Shown in pieces: positions 1 to 8,586 of a stretch of 64,000 bases of DNA. The DNA comes from CAWUIO01 sp963922455. GTDB taxonomy: Bacteria; Bacteroidota; Bacteroidia; Cytophagales; Microscillaceae. Each line of letters opens with the position of its first letter. Position 1 is the stretch's first letter. Position numbers and translations under genes: made by a program. The notes beneath the pieces are model-generated. The model saw nothing but the letters and a program-made list of their open reading frames with translations. It was not told the DNA's origin and did not search any database. The stretch is taken from NCBI GenBank assembly GCA_963922455.1, contig CAWUIO010000003.1, positions 1 through 64,000 on the forward strand, written 5' to 3'.

Positions 1-25
1 AAATACGGTTTGCTCTGTACTCGAG

Positions 26-48
26 GGTCTTAGCGAGACGCTAAGACC
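26..48. repeat. Perfect 10-bp hairpin near the left edge
   Basis: GGTCTTAGCG (26-35) and CGCTAAGACC (39-48) are exact inverted repeats around a 3-base AGA spacer. No T-run follows on either strand, so it does not look like a classical intrinsic terminator. Bases 1-106 contain no recognisable gene; one frame stays open across them but resembles no known protein. The hairpin may be a short dispersed palindrome or the 3' end of something to the left of the window. Confidence 0.6.
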
Positions 49-106
49 AGTATGGGGCTCCCGGTTCCAAAATATCTCTCTATTCTCTCCTCTCTCTTCT
101 TTCTTC

Positions 107-236
107 AGCTTAGGGATAGAGCCTTTGTTTGAGCCCGTCGCTGGTTTGTGCGTAGGCCGGCGAGTGGCGAAAGCCCGACCCGCGCTAGGCAAATTTGTTT
201 AATTAGGTACCTTCTACCCAAGCGCGGGGAAGCCCC
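107..236 (+). repeat. Dispersed structured repeat, copy A
   Basis: Copy A of the 12-copy family. Head AGCTTAGGGATAGAG, tail GAAGCCCC; GCTT of the head pairs with AAGC of the tail. The main variable stem (called P4 here) is CCCGCGCT (179-186) with AGCGCGGG (221-228), enclosing a 34-nt loop. A GGC-GAAA-GCC tetraloop hairpin precedes it. The inner stem is CGCTGG with CCGGCG (one G-T wobble). The tail lies 20 nt beyond the stop codon of the minus-strand gene at 257-1030. A pyrimidine-rich tract (about 73-106) precedes the head. Confidence 0.85.
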
Positions 237-256
237 AATCAAGGCTTTAAGTCTTA

Positions 257-1030
257 TTAGTGCTGGTATAGCGTATGGGTAGAGGACGTACGGAGCCAGC
301 CCCCGGGTAGCTGAGCCAACATAGGCATGACGAGTACATCATCCACAAAAAAGCGGCAGTTTTTTTTAAATCCGGTCATTTCTGTAGTCTCCGTATCGGC
401 ATTGGAGTAGAAGTTCCCTATGATCATAAATCGGACGGGTTTTTCCGGAATAAAAGTCCAACGTATTGGCACCCAGCCTTCCTGTTCACTTACAACATCT
501 AGGTGGTTGAGCTGCGGTTCTAGCTCCAGGTAGCGACAAGTACTTTCGTATACTTCTTGTTCGGAAAAGTAAACGCCTAGGTTGTTGCTTGCTACCTGGG
601 AGTTGTCGGCTAGGGAGACAAAAAACTCCACTTGGTATACATGCCCCACGATGAGGGGTTCCTGTAATTCTACTTGGAGATACTCCCGGTAATCTTGGCT
701 ACAACCTTCCCCGTAGGTTAGGATGGCCGCCATAGATTCGCCCGTTCTAGGCAATTGCATTCCCGGTGAGCTGCTATTTTCAGAAAAACAATGGCAATAA
801 CAATACTTTTCAACTTTAGTAGAAAAGGGGTCGGTACTCCCCCGGCTAGGCATGGTCCAGGCCATCAAATAATTTTCCAAGGGGTCGGTATCCAAGGTCC
901 AGGAACAGGGATATTCTTTATATTCTTCAAAACTAGGGTTAGGTACTAGGTTGTATTGAGCCAATAAAGGGAAGTTAATGGCTAAGAAGGCAAGCCATAG
1001 GCCCAGGGCTTTTGGAAAATTTTGGTACAT
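257..1030 (-). CDS. Secreted NPSFE-motif protein
   Basis: A 257-residue exported protein. An N-terminal signal peptide (about residues 1-25, ending near LLAQ) is followed at once by NLVPNPSFEEY. This motif opens a galactose-binding-like beta-sandwich module that is common at the N-terminus of Bacteroidota surface proteins, where it often precedes an OmpA domain. Here no OmpA domain follows; the protein ends after the module. Several Cys residues (CYCHC near residue 77, two more later) suggest disulphides. It stands alone, with repeat copy A after its stop codon. Carbohydrate binding or a cell-envelope role is inference from the module type only. Confidence 0.7.
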   Translation of the reverse strand: MYQNFPKALGLWLAFLAINFPLLAQYNLVPNPSFEEYKEYPCSWTLDTDPLENYLMAWTMPSRGSTDPFSTKVEKYCYCHCFSENSSSPGMQLPRTGESMAAILTYGEGCSQDYREYLQVELQEPLIVGHVYQVEFFVSLADNSQVASNNLGVYFSEQEVYESTCRYLELEPQLNHLDVVSEQEGWVPIRWTFIPEKPVRFMIIGNFYSNADTETTEMTGFKKNCRFFVDDVLVMPMLAQLPGGWLRTSSTHTLYQH

Positions 1031-1306
1031 AGCGTCGGGTTTATTCTATAAACGGATAAAATTCCGAAGCGTATATGCCCTCTATGTAAAATAGCCTGGT
1101 ATCCCCAAAAAATACATATCACTGAGTGGGCACGGCATTTACCTCAGAATAGATCCTTAGATGAATATAAGAAATTATTCCCGAAATAGCTCGAGGTAGT
1201 AGTTTTTGCTTACAATTCTTAAAAAGAAGGGCTAGCCGATCACTATTAAAAAATACCGGGTGCTGAAGCATGTATAAACCGTAGCATACCCGTCTGTTTA
1301 AAAAAA

Positions 1307-1768
1307 TCAATCGCTCTCAACCGAGCGAATCTTGTCTAAAAGGGCATTGAGTTGCTGGCTTTCTTCGGGGCTCAAACGCTCTAGTAAATTATCAAAATAA
1401 TCATCGTATTGGTCCATGTTTTGGATAATTTCCAGGCCAAGCGGCGTTAGAATAATATTGACTGACCGTCGGTCTTCGGGACAAGAATTTCTTTCCACTA
1501 AGCCATTTTTACGTAGCCTTTCCACAATCCGGGACACATCCGACATGGGGTCCAACATCCTTTCTTTTATTAAATTTATACTGATGGCATTGGGATGCTG
1601 CCCTCTCAAAATGCGGAGGATATTAAACTGTTGCAAAGTAAGTTGGTGGGATTTTAAGAAACGTTTAATACGGTTTTCTAACCAATTGCCCGTAAAAAGG
1701 ACATTAATTAATGTCTTGTGTTCAATGCTACGGAATGTAGGCTGTTTGATTTCCTGCTCAATAGTCAT
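1307..1768 (-). CDS. MarR-family transcriptional regulator
   Basis: A 153-residue protein with the MarR winged helix. The helix-turn-helix lies at about residues 45-95 (LTLQQFNILRILRG onward, then SDVSRIVERLRKNGLVER). The beta-wing signature PEDRRSVNIILTPLG is at about 97-111, and C-terminal helices serve for dimerisation. Length is normal for the family. MarR proteins are dimeric repressors that release DNA on ligand binding; no adjacent efflux or enzyme gene identifies the target here. The gene stands alone, so a distant regulon or autoregulation is likely. Two direct repeats 21 bp apart lie just upstream. Confidence 0.9.
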   Translation of the reverse strand: MTIEQEIKQPTFRSIEHKTLINVLFTGNWLENRIKRFLKSHQLTLQQFNILRILRGQHPNAISINLIKERMLDPMSDVSRIVERLRKNGLVERNSCPEDRRSVNIILTPLGLEIIQNMDQYDDYFDNLLERLSPEESQQLNALLDKIRSVESD

Positions 1769-1784
1769 ACTCCGGTAAATTTCT

Positions 1785-1813
1785 ACTTTTAGGTAAGCCT
1801 TTTTGACTTTTAG
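1785..1813. promoter_or_regulatory. Direct repeat upstream of the MarR gene (possible operator)
   Basis: ACTTTTAG occurs at 1785-1792 and again at 1806-1813, start-to-start 21 bp (two helical turns), 17-45 nt upstream of the MarR start codon. A protein dimer could bind both on one DNA face. MarR proteins more often bind palindromes, so this is only a candidate. Confidence 0.25.
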
Positions 1814-2303
1814 CCAAAGGTCTGCTCTTATAACTACAAACCTGCCCTGATTAATTCATTAGCAATTAAAATATGTAGCAAACCATCGGCATAGTAAGCA
1901 TTTACCTTATTTTCTTGAACTCCTAATTACTCCGGCAAAACGATAGGGCCGTCGGGTACCTGCCTCCAAAGTAGGCCTTAATTCAGGTTTTCAGGCAGAA
2001 AAAAGTGTTCAAACAAGGGTTATGATACTATTTGCAGAAAAAAGTATATTTTTTTTTGAGTAAGCCTAAAATTTATTAAAATAAAGCACTAAATTTAAAT
2101 TCATACCTCAAAGACGTAATCCACCACTTGAAATCAGGGGTTATGTAGCAACAACACGCCATTTTCCACTATTGATTTGGAATTTCTGACTACCCAGATA
2201 CAAAAAATTGTACCATCCCTTCCAAGAGGGGATAGTATACTAACAAGGTTAATAGTATTTCGCATACTTATACGAAGCGAGTAACACTAATTGGAATATC
2301 TAG
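1814..2303. other. Intergenic region without a recognisable gene
   Basis: About 490 AT-rich bases between the MarR gene and the end of the WD40 gene. No ORF here resembles a protein. A partial hairpin lies around 2208-2242 (ATCCC with GGGAT, flanked by TAC/GTA). Nothing else stands out. Confidence 0.5.
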
Positions 2304-2332
2304 ACAACAAAAACTTTATGAGTTTTTGTTGT
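2304..2332. terminator. Perfect 12-bp hairpin downstream of the WD40 gene
   Basis: ACAACAAAAACT (2304-2315) pairs perfectly with AGTTTTTGTTGT (2321-2332) around the loop TTATG. It lies about 95 nt past the stop codon of the minus-strand WD40 gene. The stem is A/T-rich and the following sequence lacks a long T-run, so a transcript-end hairpin is more likely than a strong intrinsic terminator. Confidence 0.45.
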
Positions 2333-2426
2333 TTCACTTTAGGCCTTCCATACTCCGGCTAAATACAAAGCGTACGTGATGTTTTGAGATTAACTTGCAG
2401 GGTAACCTGGGGGACTTATGCATATG

Positions 2427-4541
2427 CTATTGCCAAGTAGTCTTGTTTTGAATAGAGTCAGAAGATTCCTTTTGGGGGTCCAGAAGCAGCACCCCTCCCC
2501 CTTCTTTCACAAAATGGAGGGCTTGTTCGCCCGATTTGCTTTTTTTATAAGTTCCTTCCGCATCGGCAATGATATATTCACTATTTTTTTCACCCCAAGC
2601 AGCAAAGGTAAGATGCAGGGAGCGATTATTTACGTCCCAAACTCTTAGGCTTCCTTCCTCACCACTACTTATTAAATACTGATCATCGGGGCTAAAGGCA
2701 AGCGAGCTGATGGCTTCCTCGTGGCCGGAGAATTGATGCACCAGTTTTCCGGTGTTTCGGTCCCATAGCTTTACCTCTCCGTTTGATGCGCCACTAGCGA
2801 CCCATTTTCCCTTGGATGCGCAAGCCGTAGCCCTAATTTCCGTTTCGTGGGCCATAATCCGCCTGAATAATTGTCCATTGGCTGGATTGTAAAAATACAA
2901 ATGCTTATCGGCTGAGGCTGCCACCAATACTTGTTCATCCTTGCTCAGCGCAAGATCATAAATTTTACCGCGCTGACCGGGGAAGGTACGTAAGAGTTTA
3001 CCGGCCGAACTCCAAAGTTTGATATCTCCATCATAGCCTCCGGTGAATAATCTTAGCCCATTTTTATCTAGGCACATAGCATAAATAAATAAGCTGTGGG
3101 CCTCTTTAATCTTACCAAGTAGTTGGGCATTATTGGGGTCATATTGGGCAATATCGCTCACTCGAGCTACTAGTAAAGACTTGTCACGAGGATTGAAAAG
3201 GTGTTTAAAGCTGGGGTAAGAATCTTCTAGGGTTTTCCTTTTTTTACCGGTTTTTGCTTCCCAAAAGATCGTTTTACCATCTTCTGATGAGCTGATAAGA
3301 AAGTTTCCATCCGGGCTAAAGCTGATACATTGCACCGCCTTTTCATGACCTTTCTGGGTATACAAAAGATGGGCGTTTTTTAAGTCCCAAACGCGTAAAA
3401 TACCATCCCCATGGGCCGTAGCCAGGAGATCTTGACCGGGGCTTGTCGCAAAATCCAGCACTGGGGCCAAAAAAGGATATATATAATTTTGCACTTTTTC
3501 CTTTTGAGTTTTCCAGATACATATTTCACTGGAGTCCAGCTTATTGGCTCCGCCTACACTTATAATGGTGTTCCCGTCGGGGAGAAAGGCCACATCCCTG
3601 ACCCGATATCTGTGTCCTAGAAATTCGCGAATGAGGACTCTATTGGAAACGGCCCAGAGTTTAAGCTCCGTATTTACCTCATTGCCCCCTCCGCTCACTA
3701 ATTCGCTGGCATCTGGGCTAAACGCTGCGCTATATACTTCTGCTTGTAAGGGGCCCACACTGACATTGCTGCTAATGGAGTCTTCTCTATAAACCAGCAC
3801 CTCCCCTTTCTCAATAAAGCGGTCTCCTCCGGCTACGAGATACATAGGGAGGTTCTGAGCATACCTTAAGCAAGATATGGGGTACTTGGCTCCTTCTTGT
3901 AGTTTTATAAGACGTTTGCTGGAATAATTCCAGAATTCTACTTTCCCGTCATTTCTACCCGCAAGTATGTCTTGCCCATTGGGACTTATAACAACACTTG
4001 TATAAGGCACATCCCCTTGGGCAAACATGCTCTCGCTACCCAAGTTTTCGCCTAAATCCCAAGTTCGTATGGTCTGGTCCTGACTTACACTAATCAAAAA
4101 ATCTCCGGCATCCCGAAAAGCCAGCGCAGTGATGCCCCTCGTATGGCCTGTTAGTACTTTTAATTCTTTCCAGTCATGAGTATCCCACAAACGTATTGTC
4201 CTATCTGTAGACCCAGATGCCACATACTTCCCGTCTTTACTAATAGCCAAAGAACGTATATCGCCTTTGTGTCCTCGCAATATATCCAAGAGCCGGCCGG
4301 TGGCCACATCCCATATTCTTAAAGTATTGTCCTGACCTGCCGTGATCATTTTCTGGGCGTCTGGTGTAACTACGAGGGCTTGTATAGCTTTACGATGGCT
4401 TGTCTGGACGGTCAAAACAGATTTTTCTTGGGCTGGTGCCATCTTGATCATGAGTAAAATCAAGCTTAAGCACCCAAGGGGAAAAAATCTTTGTATGTAA
4501 ACTCCCTTTTTCACAATGTAATCGTTTGGTGATAAAATCAT
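2427..4541 (-). CDS. WD40-repeat protein, 14 repeats, exported or membrane-anchored
   Basis: A 704-residue protein. A hydrophobic stretch (about residues 18-37, ending MAPAQ) looks like a signal peptide or anchor. I count 14 WD40-type blades from residue 48 to about 650, many with GH...WD pairs, which would fold as two seven-bladed propellers. After the last blade, SEYIIADAEGTYKKSKSG matches the short tail seen after WD40 domains in bacterial caspase-WD40 proteins (pattern YI..DG.Y..SK.G), but no caspase domain is present. It is a scaffold, not an enzyme. It is last in an apparent operon with asnB, DUF72 and an unknown gene, starting 3 nt after the previous stop. Confidence 0.85.
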   Translation of the reverse strand: MILSPNDYIVKKGVYIQRFFPLGCLSLILLMIKMAPAQEKSVLTVQTSHRKAIQALVVTPDAQKMITAGQDNTLRIWDVATGRLLDILRGHKGDIRSLAISKDGKYVASGSTDRTIRLWDTHDWKELKVLTGHTRGITALAFRDAGDFLISVSQDQTIRTWDLGENLGSESMFAQGDVPYTSVVISPNGQDILAGRNDGKVEFWNYSSKRLIKLQEGAKYPISCLRYAQNLPMYLVAGGDRFIEKGEVLVYREDSISSNVSVGPLQAEVYSAAFSPDASELVSGGGNEVNTELKLWAVSNRVLIREFLGHRYRVRDVAFLPDGNTIISVGGANKLDSSEICIWKTQKEKVQNYIYPFLAPVLDFATSPGQDLLATAHGDGILRVWDLKNAHLLYTQKGHEKAVQCISFSPDGNFLISSSEDGKTIFWEAKTGKKRKTLEDSYPSFKHLFNPRDKSLLVARVSDIAQYDPNNAQLLGKIKEAHSLFIYAMCLDKNGLRLFTGGYDGDIKLWSSAGKLLRTFPGQRGKIYDLALSKDEQVLVAASADKHLYFYNPANGQLFRRIMAHETEIRATACASKGKWVASGASNGEVKLWDRNTGKLVHQFSGHEEAISSLAFSPDDQYLISSGEEGSLRVWDVNNRSLHLTFAAWGEKNSEYIIADAEGTYKKSKSGEQALHFVKEGGGVLLLDPQKESSDSIQNKTTWQ

Positions 4542-4544
4542 ATT

Positions 4545-5075
4545 TTATAAAGCCGGGGCTCTTATGGGTCTAGCTGCCGGCCCGGCATCAAGGGCTTGCA
4601 TCTTCACGGAGTGTAATTCAAATTCATTGGGATTAAACTCAGGATCAATATCACTGTCTTCGTGGTCAAAGATAAGATGAAATAAACTTTGAGGAAGGTA
4701 TAGCAAGATTTGTCCGGTAGGAAGTGAAGATTTACGATAATCCCAGTGCAAGTTATTCAGTTCCTGGATCATCTCAATCAAATTAGGAATGGGGTTTAGG
4801 ATCCAGGGCTCAATTTGAAGGTTCGGTCCGGCTTTTAAATTTTTAATGGAGTCATTGCTAATAGCCGTAAGGCGATGACGGTCATCAAAATGAAATTCAA
4901 AATTTCCATAGCGCCATATACGCGAACTATTAAGGCCCTTCTCGTCTAGCCAGTCTTCTGGCTCGGGAAACTTTTTTAGGATTTCCTCTTTATTCATGCC
5001 AAGCTTAAGGGTGTTGAAATTCCCTTTTTGCATCCACTCTTCAAAGTTAATATGCAATCTATCTTGTACAGCCAT
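4545..5075 (-). CDS. Conserved hypothetical protein
   Basis: A 176-residue protein without signal peptide or membrane segment. Residues 22-75 (LKLGMNKEEILKKF..P then SRIWRYGNFEFHFDD..L) follow a pattern found in small cytoplasmic proteins and SmpA-like folds: a 'G-M-x-x-E-E-I' helix followed by a beta-meander. I do not recognise a named family. The C-terminus is acidic, then turns Ala/Pro-rich. It sits 29 nt after the DUF72 gene and 3 nt before the WD40 gene, so translational coupling with the WD40 protein is likely and the two may work together. Confidence 0.7.
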   Translation of the reverse strand: MAVQDRLHINFEEWMQKGNFNTLKLGMNKEEILKKFPEPEDWLDEKGLNSSRIWRYGNFEFHFDDRHRLTAISNDSIKNLKAGPNLQIEPWILNPIPNLIEMIQELNNLHWDYRKSSLPTGQILLYLPQSLFHLIFDHEDSDIDPEFNPNEFELHSVKMQALDAGPAARPIRAPAL

Positions 5076-5104
5076 GTAATTATAGGATTGTATGCACGCT
5101 ATTA

Positions 5105-6010
5105 CTAAAATAAGCTCCCCTGTTGAACTTCAGGATAAACCCGGGGAAGAGCCAAATTCATATCCCAAACTTGATTTAAGCTTTTGACAAAATAACGGAT
5201 TAAATCGGGTGATAGGTCATTATCTGGCTGGTGTATGAAAAAGTACACTTCTTCTAAGCCAGAATTCCACCAGTGTCCTACTATTTTTACCCAGCTATCG
5301 ATTCTTTGAAAATCGCTTGGGTGTAAAGCCATCCCCACAAATCTAACAAAAGTAATGCCCTTAGTAAGTTTTAAAGTTAAGACATCTCTTCTTCCTAAGA
5401 CATCCGTATTGGCCAAGGCCTGATCGTAGCGCATAAGCAATTCACCTACCCGTTTTAGCCCCTCTTCTGTAAACCAAGCGGGGTGCCTTAGCTCAACAGC
5501 TAAGGAAAAACCCTGGGGAAGACGTTTCAAAAAATGGTCTAATTGCCCCAAGTGTTGAGGCGAAAAATGAGGGGGCAGTTGTAAAAAGCTAGTTCCCAGA
5601 TTTTCTTCCAGTTCCATGATATTTTGGCAAAATTGCCGTAGCAAAGCTTGATTGCTCAGGTCTTGGTGACTTAGCACCTGCGGAAATTTAGGGCAAAACC
5701 GAAAATGAGACGGCACCATTTTCTTCCAACGAAGGATGGTTTGCGAGGGAGGGATATGATAGTGGGTAGAGTTAAGCTCAATGGCATTAAATTGACGGGC
5801 ATATTGTCTTAAATAATCCCGCTCCGGCGTACCTCGAGGATAGGTACTGCCTACCCAATGGCGGTTAACCCATACTGGAGCCCCAAAATATACCTTTCCG
5901 CTTTTGGGCCTTCCACACTGGGCCAGGACTTCTTTATTTTGACTAGGTTCGTCTATGAAGGAAAAATGTATGTGAGGAATATCCTCTGGGTTTACCTTAC
6001 CAAATTGCAT
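5105..6010 (-). CDS. DUF72 (YecE-like) family protein
   Basis: A 301-residue protein of the DUF72 family, a TIM-barrel fold of unsettled biochemical function. Typical motifs are GSTYPRGTPERDYLRQYARQ (about residues 54-73), AIELNSTHYHIP (76-87), FRFCPKFP (103-110), and ELRHPAWF (173-180) with a C-terminal YFFIHQPDN. Length fits the family. It lies 70 nt after asnB and 29 nt before the unknown gene at 4545-5075, in the same direction, so co-transcription is probable. No function should be assigned beyond family membership. Confidence 0.9.
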   Translation of the reverse strand: MQFGKVNPEDIPHIHFSFIDEPSQNKEVLAQCGRPKSGKVYFGAPVWVNRHWVGSTYPRGTPERDYLRQYARQFNAIELNSTHYHIPPSQTILRWKKMVPSHFRFCPKFPQVLSHQDLSNQALLRQFCQNIMELEENLGTSFLQLPPHFSPQHLGQLDHFLKRLPQGFSLAVELRHPAWFTEEGLKRVGELLMRYDQALANTDVLGRRDVLTLKLTKGITFVRFVGMALHPSDFQRIDSWVKIVGHWWNSGLEEVYFFIHQPDNDLSPDLIRYFVKSLNQVWDMNLALPRVYPEVQQGSLF

Positions 6011-6080
6011 GGTCTGCGTGTTTTGCTATTAATCGTGTATCAACTTCCCTTAAATTGCCTTTATGGATAGAAACGTTTCC

Positions 6081-7997
6081 TTACTGGATATACTTCTTCC
6101 ACCAATTTTGAAACACCAAAAGCCCCCAAATACGTGCATGAACGTCTCCTGGATTGTGGGAGAACAGTTGTTTTAAAAGCATTTGTACGGCTTCTGGGTC
6201 AAATATACCTTGTTCTTCCAAAGTACGGGTATCCAGCAATTCTCCTTCTATCCAAGGGCGGAGGTCCTTACGTAACCAGCCCAAGATCGGTACTTCAAAA
6301 CCATGTTTGGGCCTACGATACAGTTCTTCTGGGAGTAAACCCCGAAAGGTGTCCTGTAATATTCGCTTGCGCATACGCGCATTGATTTTGTACTGATAGG
6401 GGAGGGACTGCACCCAATCTACCAAATTATGGTCCAGAAAAGGCACGCGGACTTCCAAGCTATTGGCCATAGACATACTGTCTACTTTATGCAGCATGTC
6501 AAAAGGCAAGACCAGTTTAAGGTCGGTGTATAAAATTTCCTGAAAGCCTTCGGGGCTTGATCTATTTGCCTGACTAATCCCTCCCAAAAGGGCATCGAGC
6601 TGCCTACGGACCGCCATTTCTGAGATCTGGGCTTGCCAAGCCGGGAGCAAAAGATCTTGGGCCGCAGATTCTTCGCTTAAGGTGGCCCAGCGCCAGTACC
6701 GTTCTTGAGGATCTAAGCGGGCCCCTTCGGCAAAGCGATGTAATTGCCGAAATTTATTGCCCCAATAGTGATTGCGCGATTGCGGTAAGCGTTTCCATAA
6801 AGGGCCCAGGGCTTCCACCCATTTTTCTTTAAAACCTGGGTTCCGTATTCTAAATTCGGCGGCATGTTTGGTATAGCCAGAAAAAAGCTCGTCGGCTCCA
6901 TCTCCCGAGAGGGCTACGGTTACGTGTTTTCGGGTACGTTGGCTTAAGATGTATACCGCCAGGGCCGAGGAATCGGCAAAGGGCTCATCCAAGTAATCCA
7001 ACATATCGTGCAAGTGCTCAAATAAATCCCGATTACTCAGCGAAAAAACGGTATGCCGGGTATTGTATTTTTTGGCTACCAAGTTGGCATATTGGGTTTC
7101 ATCAAAAAATGGATTGTCCCGGTAGCCGATAGAAAAGGTATACAGTCCATCCACATGCCGGGAGGCCAGGGCCGTAATCACCGAAGAATCAATCCCCCCA
7201 CTTAAAAAAGCGCCCAAGGGCACATCGGCTACCAGCCTTAAACGGACCGACTCTTCTAATTTTTCTTCTAAAACCTGCTTAGCCTCGCTATACGGGATGG
7301 CCCCTTCCTTATTTTGCTTCGGTAAGGGTAATTGGTAGTAATCGTATTTGTCAATAGCCCGCCCTTTGATCTGCCAGTATTGCCCCGGAGGCAGCTTTGT
7401 CACATTTTTTAATATGCTACGCGGGCCGGGTATGTAGTTTAACTGGAGATAAAATAGTAGCGACTGAGGGTCTATCTCTTTGGGTATCCCAAAGGCCAGT
7501 AATGACTTCATCTCTGAGGCAAACAAAATCTTGTCCTCATCTTGGTATACCAAGAGAGGTTTGATACCGTAGCGGTCACGGGCTAAGAGTAAGTTTTGGC
7601 TTTCTTCATCATAAAAAGCAAAGGCAAAAAACCCATTCAAGCGCTCCAAAATCTTGGCCCCGTAGTGGATTAAGCCAAAGAGCAGTACTTCGGTGTCGCT
7701 TTCGGTCCGGAAAACGTATCCCAGGTCCAAAAGCTCCCGCCTTAATTCCTCATAATTATAGATCTCTCCATTAAACACCAAGCTATAGCGCCCACTGGGG
7801 TCTCGCATCGGTTGGTTTGACTCCGGGTTGAGGTCAATAATAGAAAGCCGGGTATGGCCCAAATTGACCATATGGTGAAGGGAGGTATTCGAAAAATCGG
7901 GGCCTCGGTGGCGAAGTCTTTGCGTCGCTTCGTGTAATTTAATACTAAAAAAACGCCCCAGTTCGTTGAAGGCATAAATACCGCTTATTCCGCACAT
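6081..7997 (-). CDS. asnB: Asparagine synthase (glutamine-hydrolysing)
   Basis: Makes asparagine from aspartate, glutamine and ATP. I chose the start so that the protein begins MCGISG, because Cys2 must become the N-terminal nucleophile of the class II glutaminase domain; an in-frame ATG 33 nt further upstream would bury it. The protein is then 638 residues. The glutaminase half has RHRGPD and the SLVFNGEIYNYEELR motif; the synthetase half has the pyrophosphate loop SGGIDSS (about residue 266) and ALSGDGADELFSGY. The length matches the long AsnB type. It heads a four-gene set reading into DUF72, unknown and WD40 genes. Confidence 0.95.
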   Translation of the reverse strand: MCGISGIYAFNELGRFFSIKLHEATQRLRHRGPDFSNTSLHHMVNLGHTRLSIIDLNPESNQPMRDPSGRYSLVFNGEIYNYEELRRELLDLGYVFRTESDTEVLLFGLIHYGAKILERLNGFFAFAFYDEESQNLLLARDRYGIKPLLVYQDEDKILFASEMKSLLAFGIPKEIDPQSLLFYLQLNYIPGPRSILKNVTKLPPGQYWQIKGRAIDKYDYYQLPLPKQNKEGAIPYSEAKQVLEEKLEESVRLRLVADVPLGAFLSGGIDSSVITALASRHVDGLYTFSIGYRDNPFFDETQYANLVAKKYNTRHTVFSLSNRDLFEHLHDMLDYLDEPFADSSALAVYILSQRTRKHVTVALSGDGADELFSGYTKHAAEFRIRNPGFKEKWVEALGPLWKRLPQSRNHYWGNKFRQLHRFAEGARLDPQERYWRWATLSEESAAQDLLLPAWQAQISEMAVRRQLDALLGGISQANRSSPEGFQEILYTDLKLVLPFDMLHKVDSMSMANSLEVRVPFLDHNLVDWVQSLPYQYKINARMRKRILQDTFRGLLPEELYRRPKHGFEVPILGWLRKDLRPWIEGELLDTRTLEEQGIFDPEAVQMLLKQLFSHNPGDVHARIWGLLVFQNWWKKYIQ

Positions 7998-8055
7998 AGC
8001 ATTATTTTGGATGTAAGGTTTTGCCAACACAAGACGCTAAACCCTTATTAATCAA

Positions 8056-8085
8056 CAAACTAAAGCACTTTCGCGAATTTTCAAA
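8056..8085 (-). promoter_or_regulatory. Possible asnB promoter
   Basis: On the minus strand TTTG (8082-8085), a 19-nt spacer and TAGTTTG (8056-8062) approximate the Bacteroidota primary-sigma promoter TTTG-N19-TAnnTTTG, one base short in the -7 box. It lies about 60 nt upstream of the asnB start. Confidence 0.4.
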
Positions 8086-8116
8086 TCATTCCGTCAAATA
8101 TTTTAAGGTTTAGCTT

Positions 8117-8250
8117 GGGGCTGCCCCCGGCCATTTCAAAAAAGTTCTTAATCAAGGGGCTAAGTGGCTGGCCGGGGTCGGGCTTTCGCGACTCGCCGGC
8201 CCCCGCGCACTCCAGCGGCGGGCTCAAACAAATCGCTCTATCCCTCAGCC
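8117..8250 (-). repeat. Dispersed structured repeat, copy B
   Basis: Read on the minus strand. Head GGCTGAGGGATAGAG, tail GCAGCCCC, so the closing pair is of the GGCTG/CAGCC type. The P4 stem is CCCCGGCCA with TGGCCGGGG (9 bp) and a 35-nt loop. The core has GAAA between GC and GC, and the inner stem is CGCTGG with CCGGCG. The head faces copy C, 200 bp away. The tail points at the asnB promoter region. Bases 8251-8450 between B and C contain no recognisable gene. Confidence 0.9.
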
Positions 8251-8450
8251 AATTTTCATAAGAAGAAGTTACTTAGGGTTTTATAGGGGAGTGGGGCCCT
8301 TGGAGAATCGAGATCCCTCGCCAGGCTAATCTCCTAATTGGGTGCATGGACTAAGATGGGGAGTTAAGTGCACGACAAAAAAACAGATACTAATCGGGAT
8401 AGGCTATCTTCGCTTCATTGTCCTTTTCTAATCCCCCCCGCTCTTCCCTT

Positions 8451-8581
8451 GGCTGAGGGATAGAGCGGCCTGTCTGAGCTCGTGGAGGCCAGCGGGGAAA
8501 GGCAGCGAGTAGCGAAAGCCCGACCCCGGCCCTACCCAACTTCCTATGAAAAATCCTGCGGTCAAGGCCGGGGGCAGCCCC
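8451..8581 (+). repeat. Dispersed structured repeat, copy C
   Basis: Head GGCTGAGGGATAGAG, tail GCAGCCCC (GGCTG/CAGCC closing type). The P4 stem is CCCCGGCC with GGCCGGGG (8 bp) and a 34-nt loop. The core is GAGTAGCGAAAGCCC. The tail ends 5 nt from the stop codon of the minus-strand permease at 8587-10971, so that mRNA would contain the complement of the element. Confidence 0.9.
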
Positions 8582-8586
8582 TCGTT

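Noticed and set aside
1119..1310. Open frame of 63 codons on the minus strand downstream of the MarR gene
   Set aside because: It overlaps the MarR stop region, has no recognisable motif or start context, and its composition looks like translated intergenic DNA.
7998..8030. Upstream start for AsnB adding 11 residues
   Set aside because: It would hide the catalytic Cys that must be at position 2.
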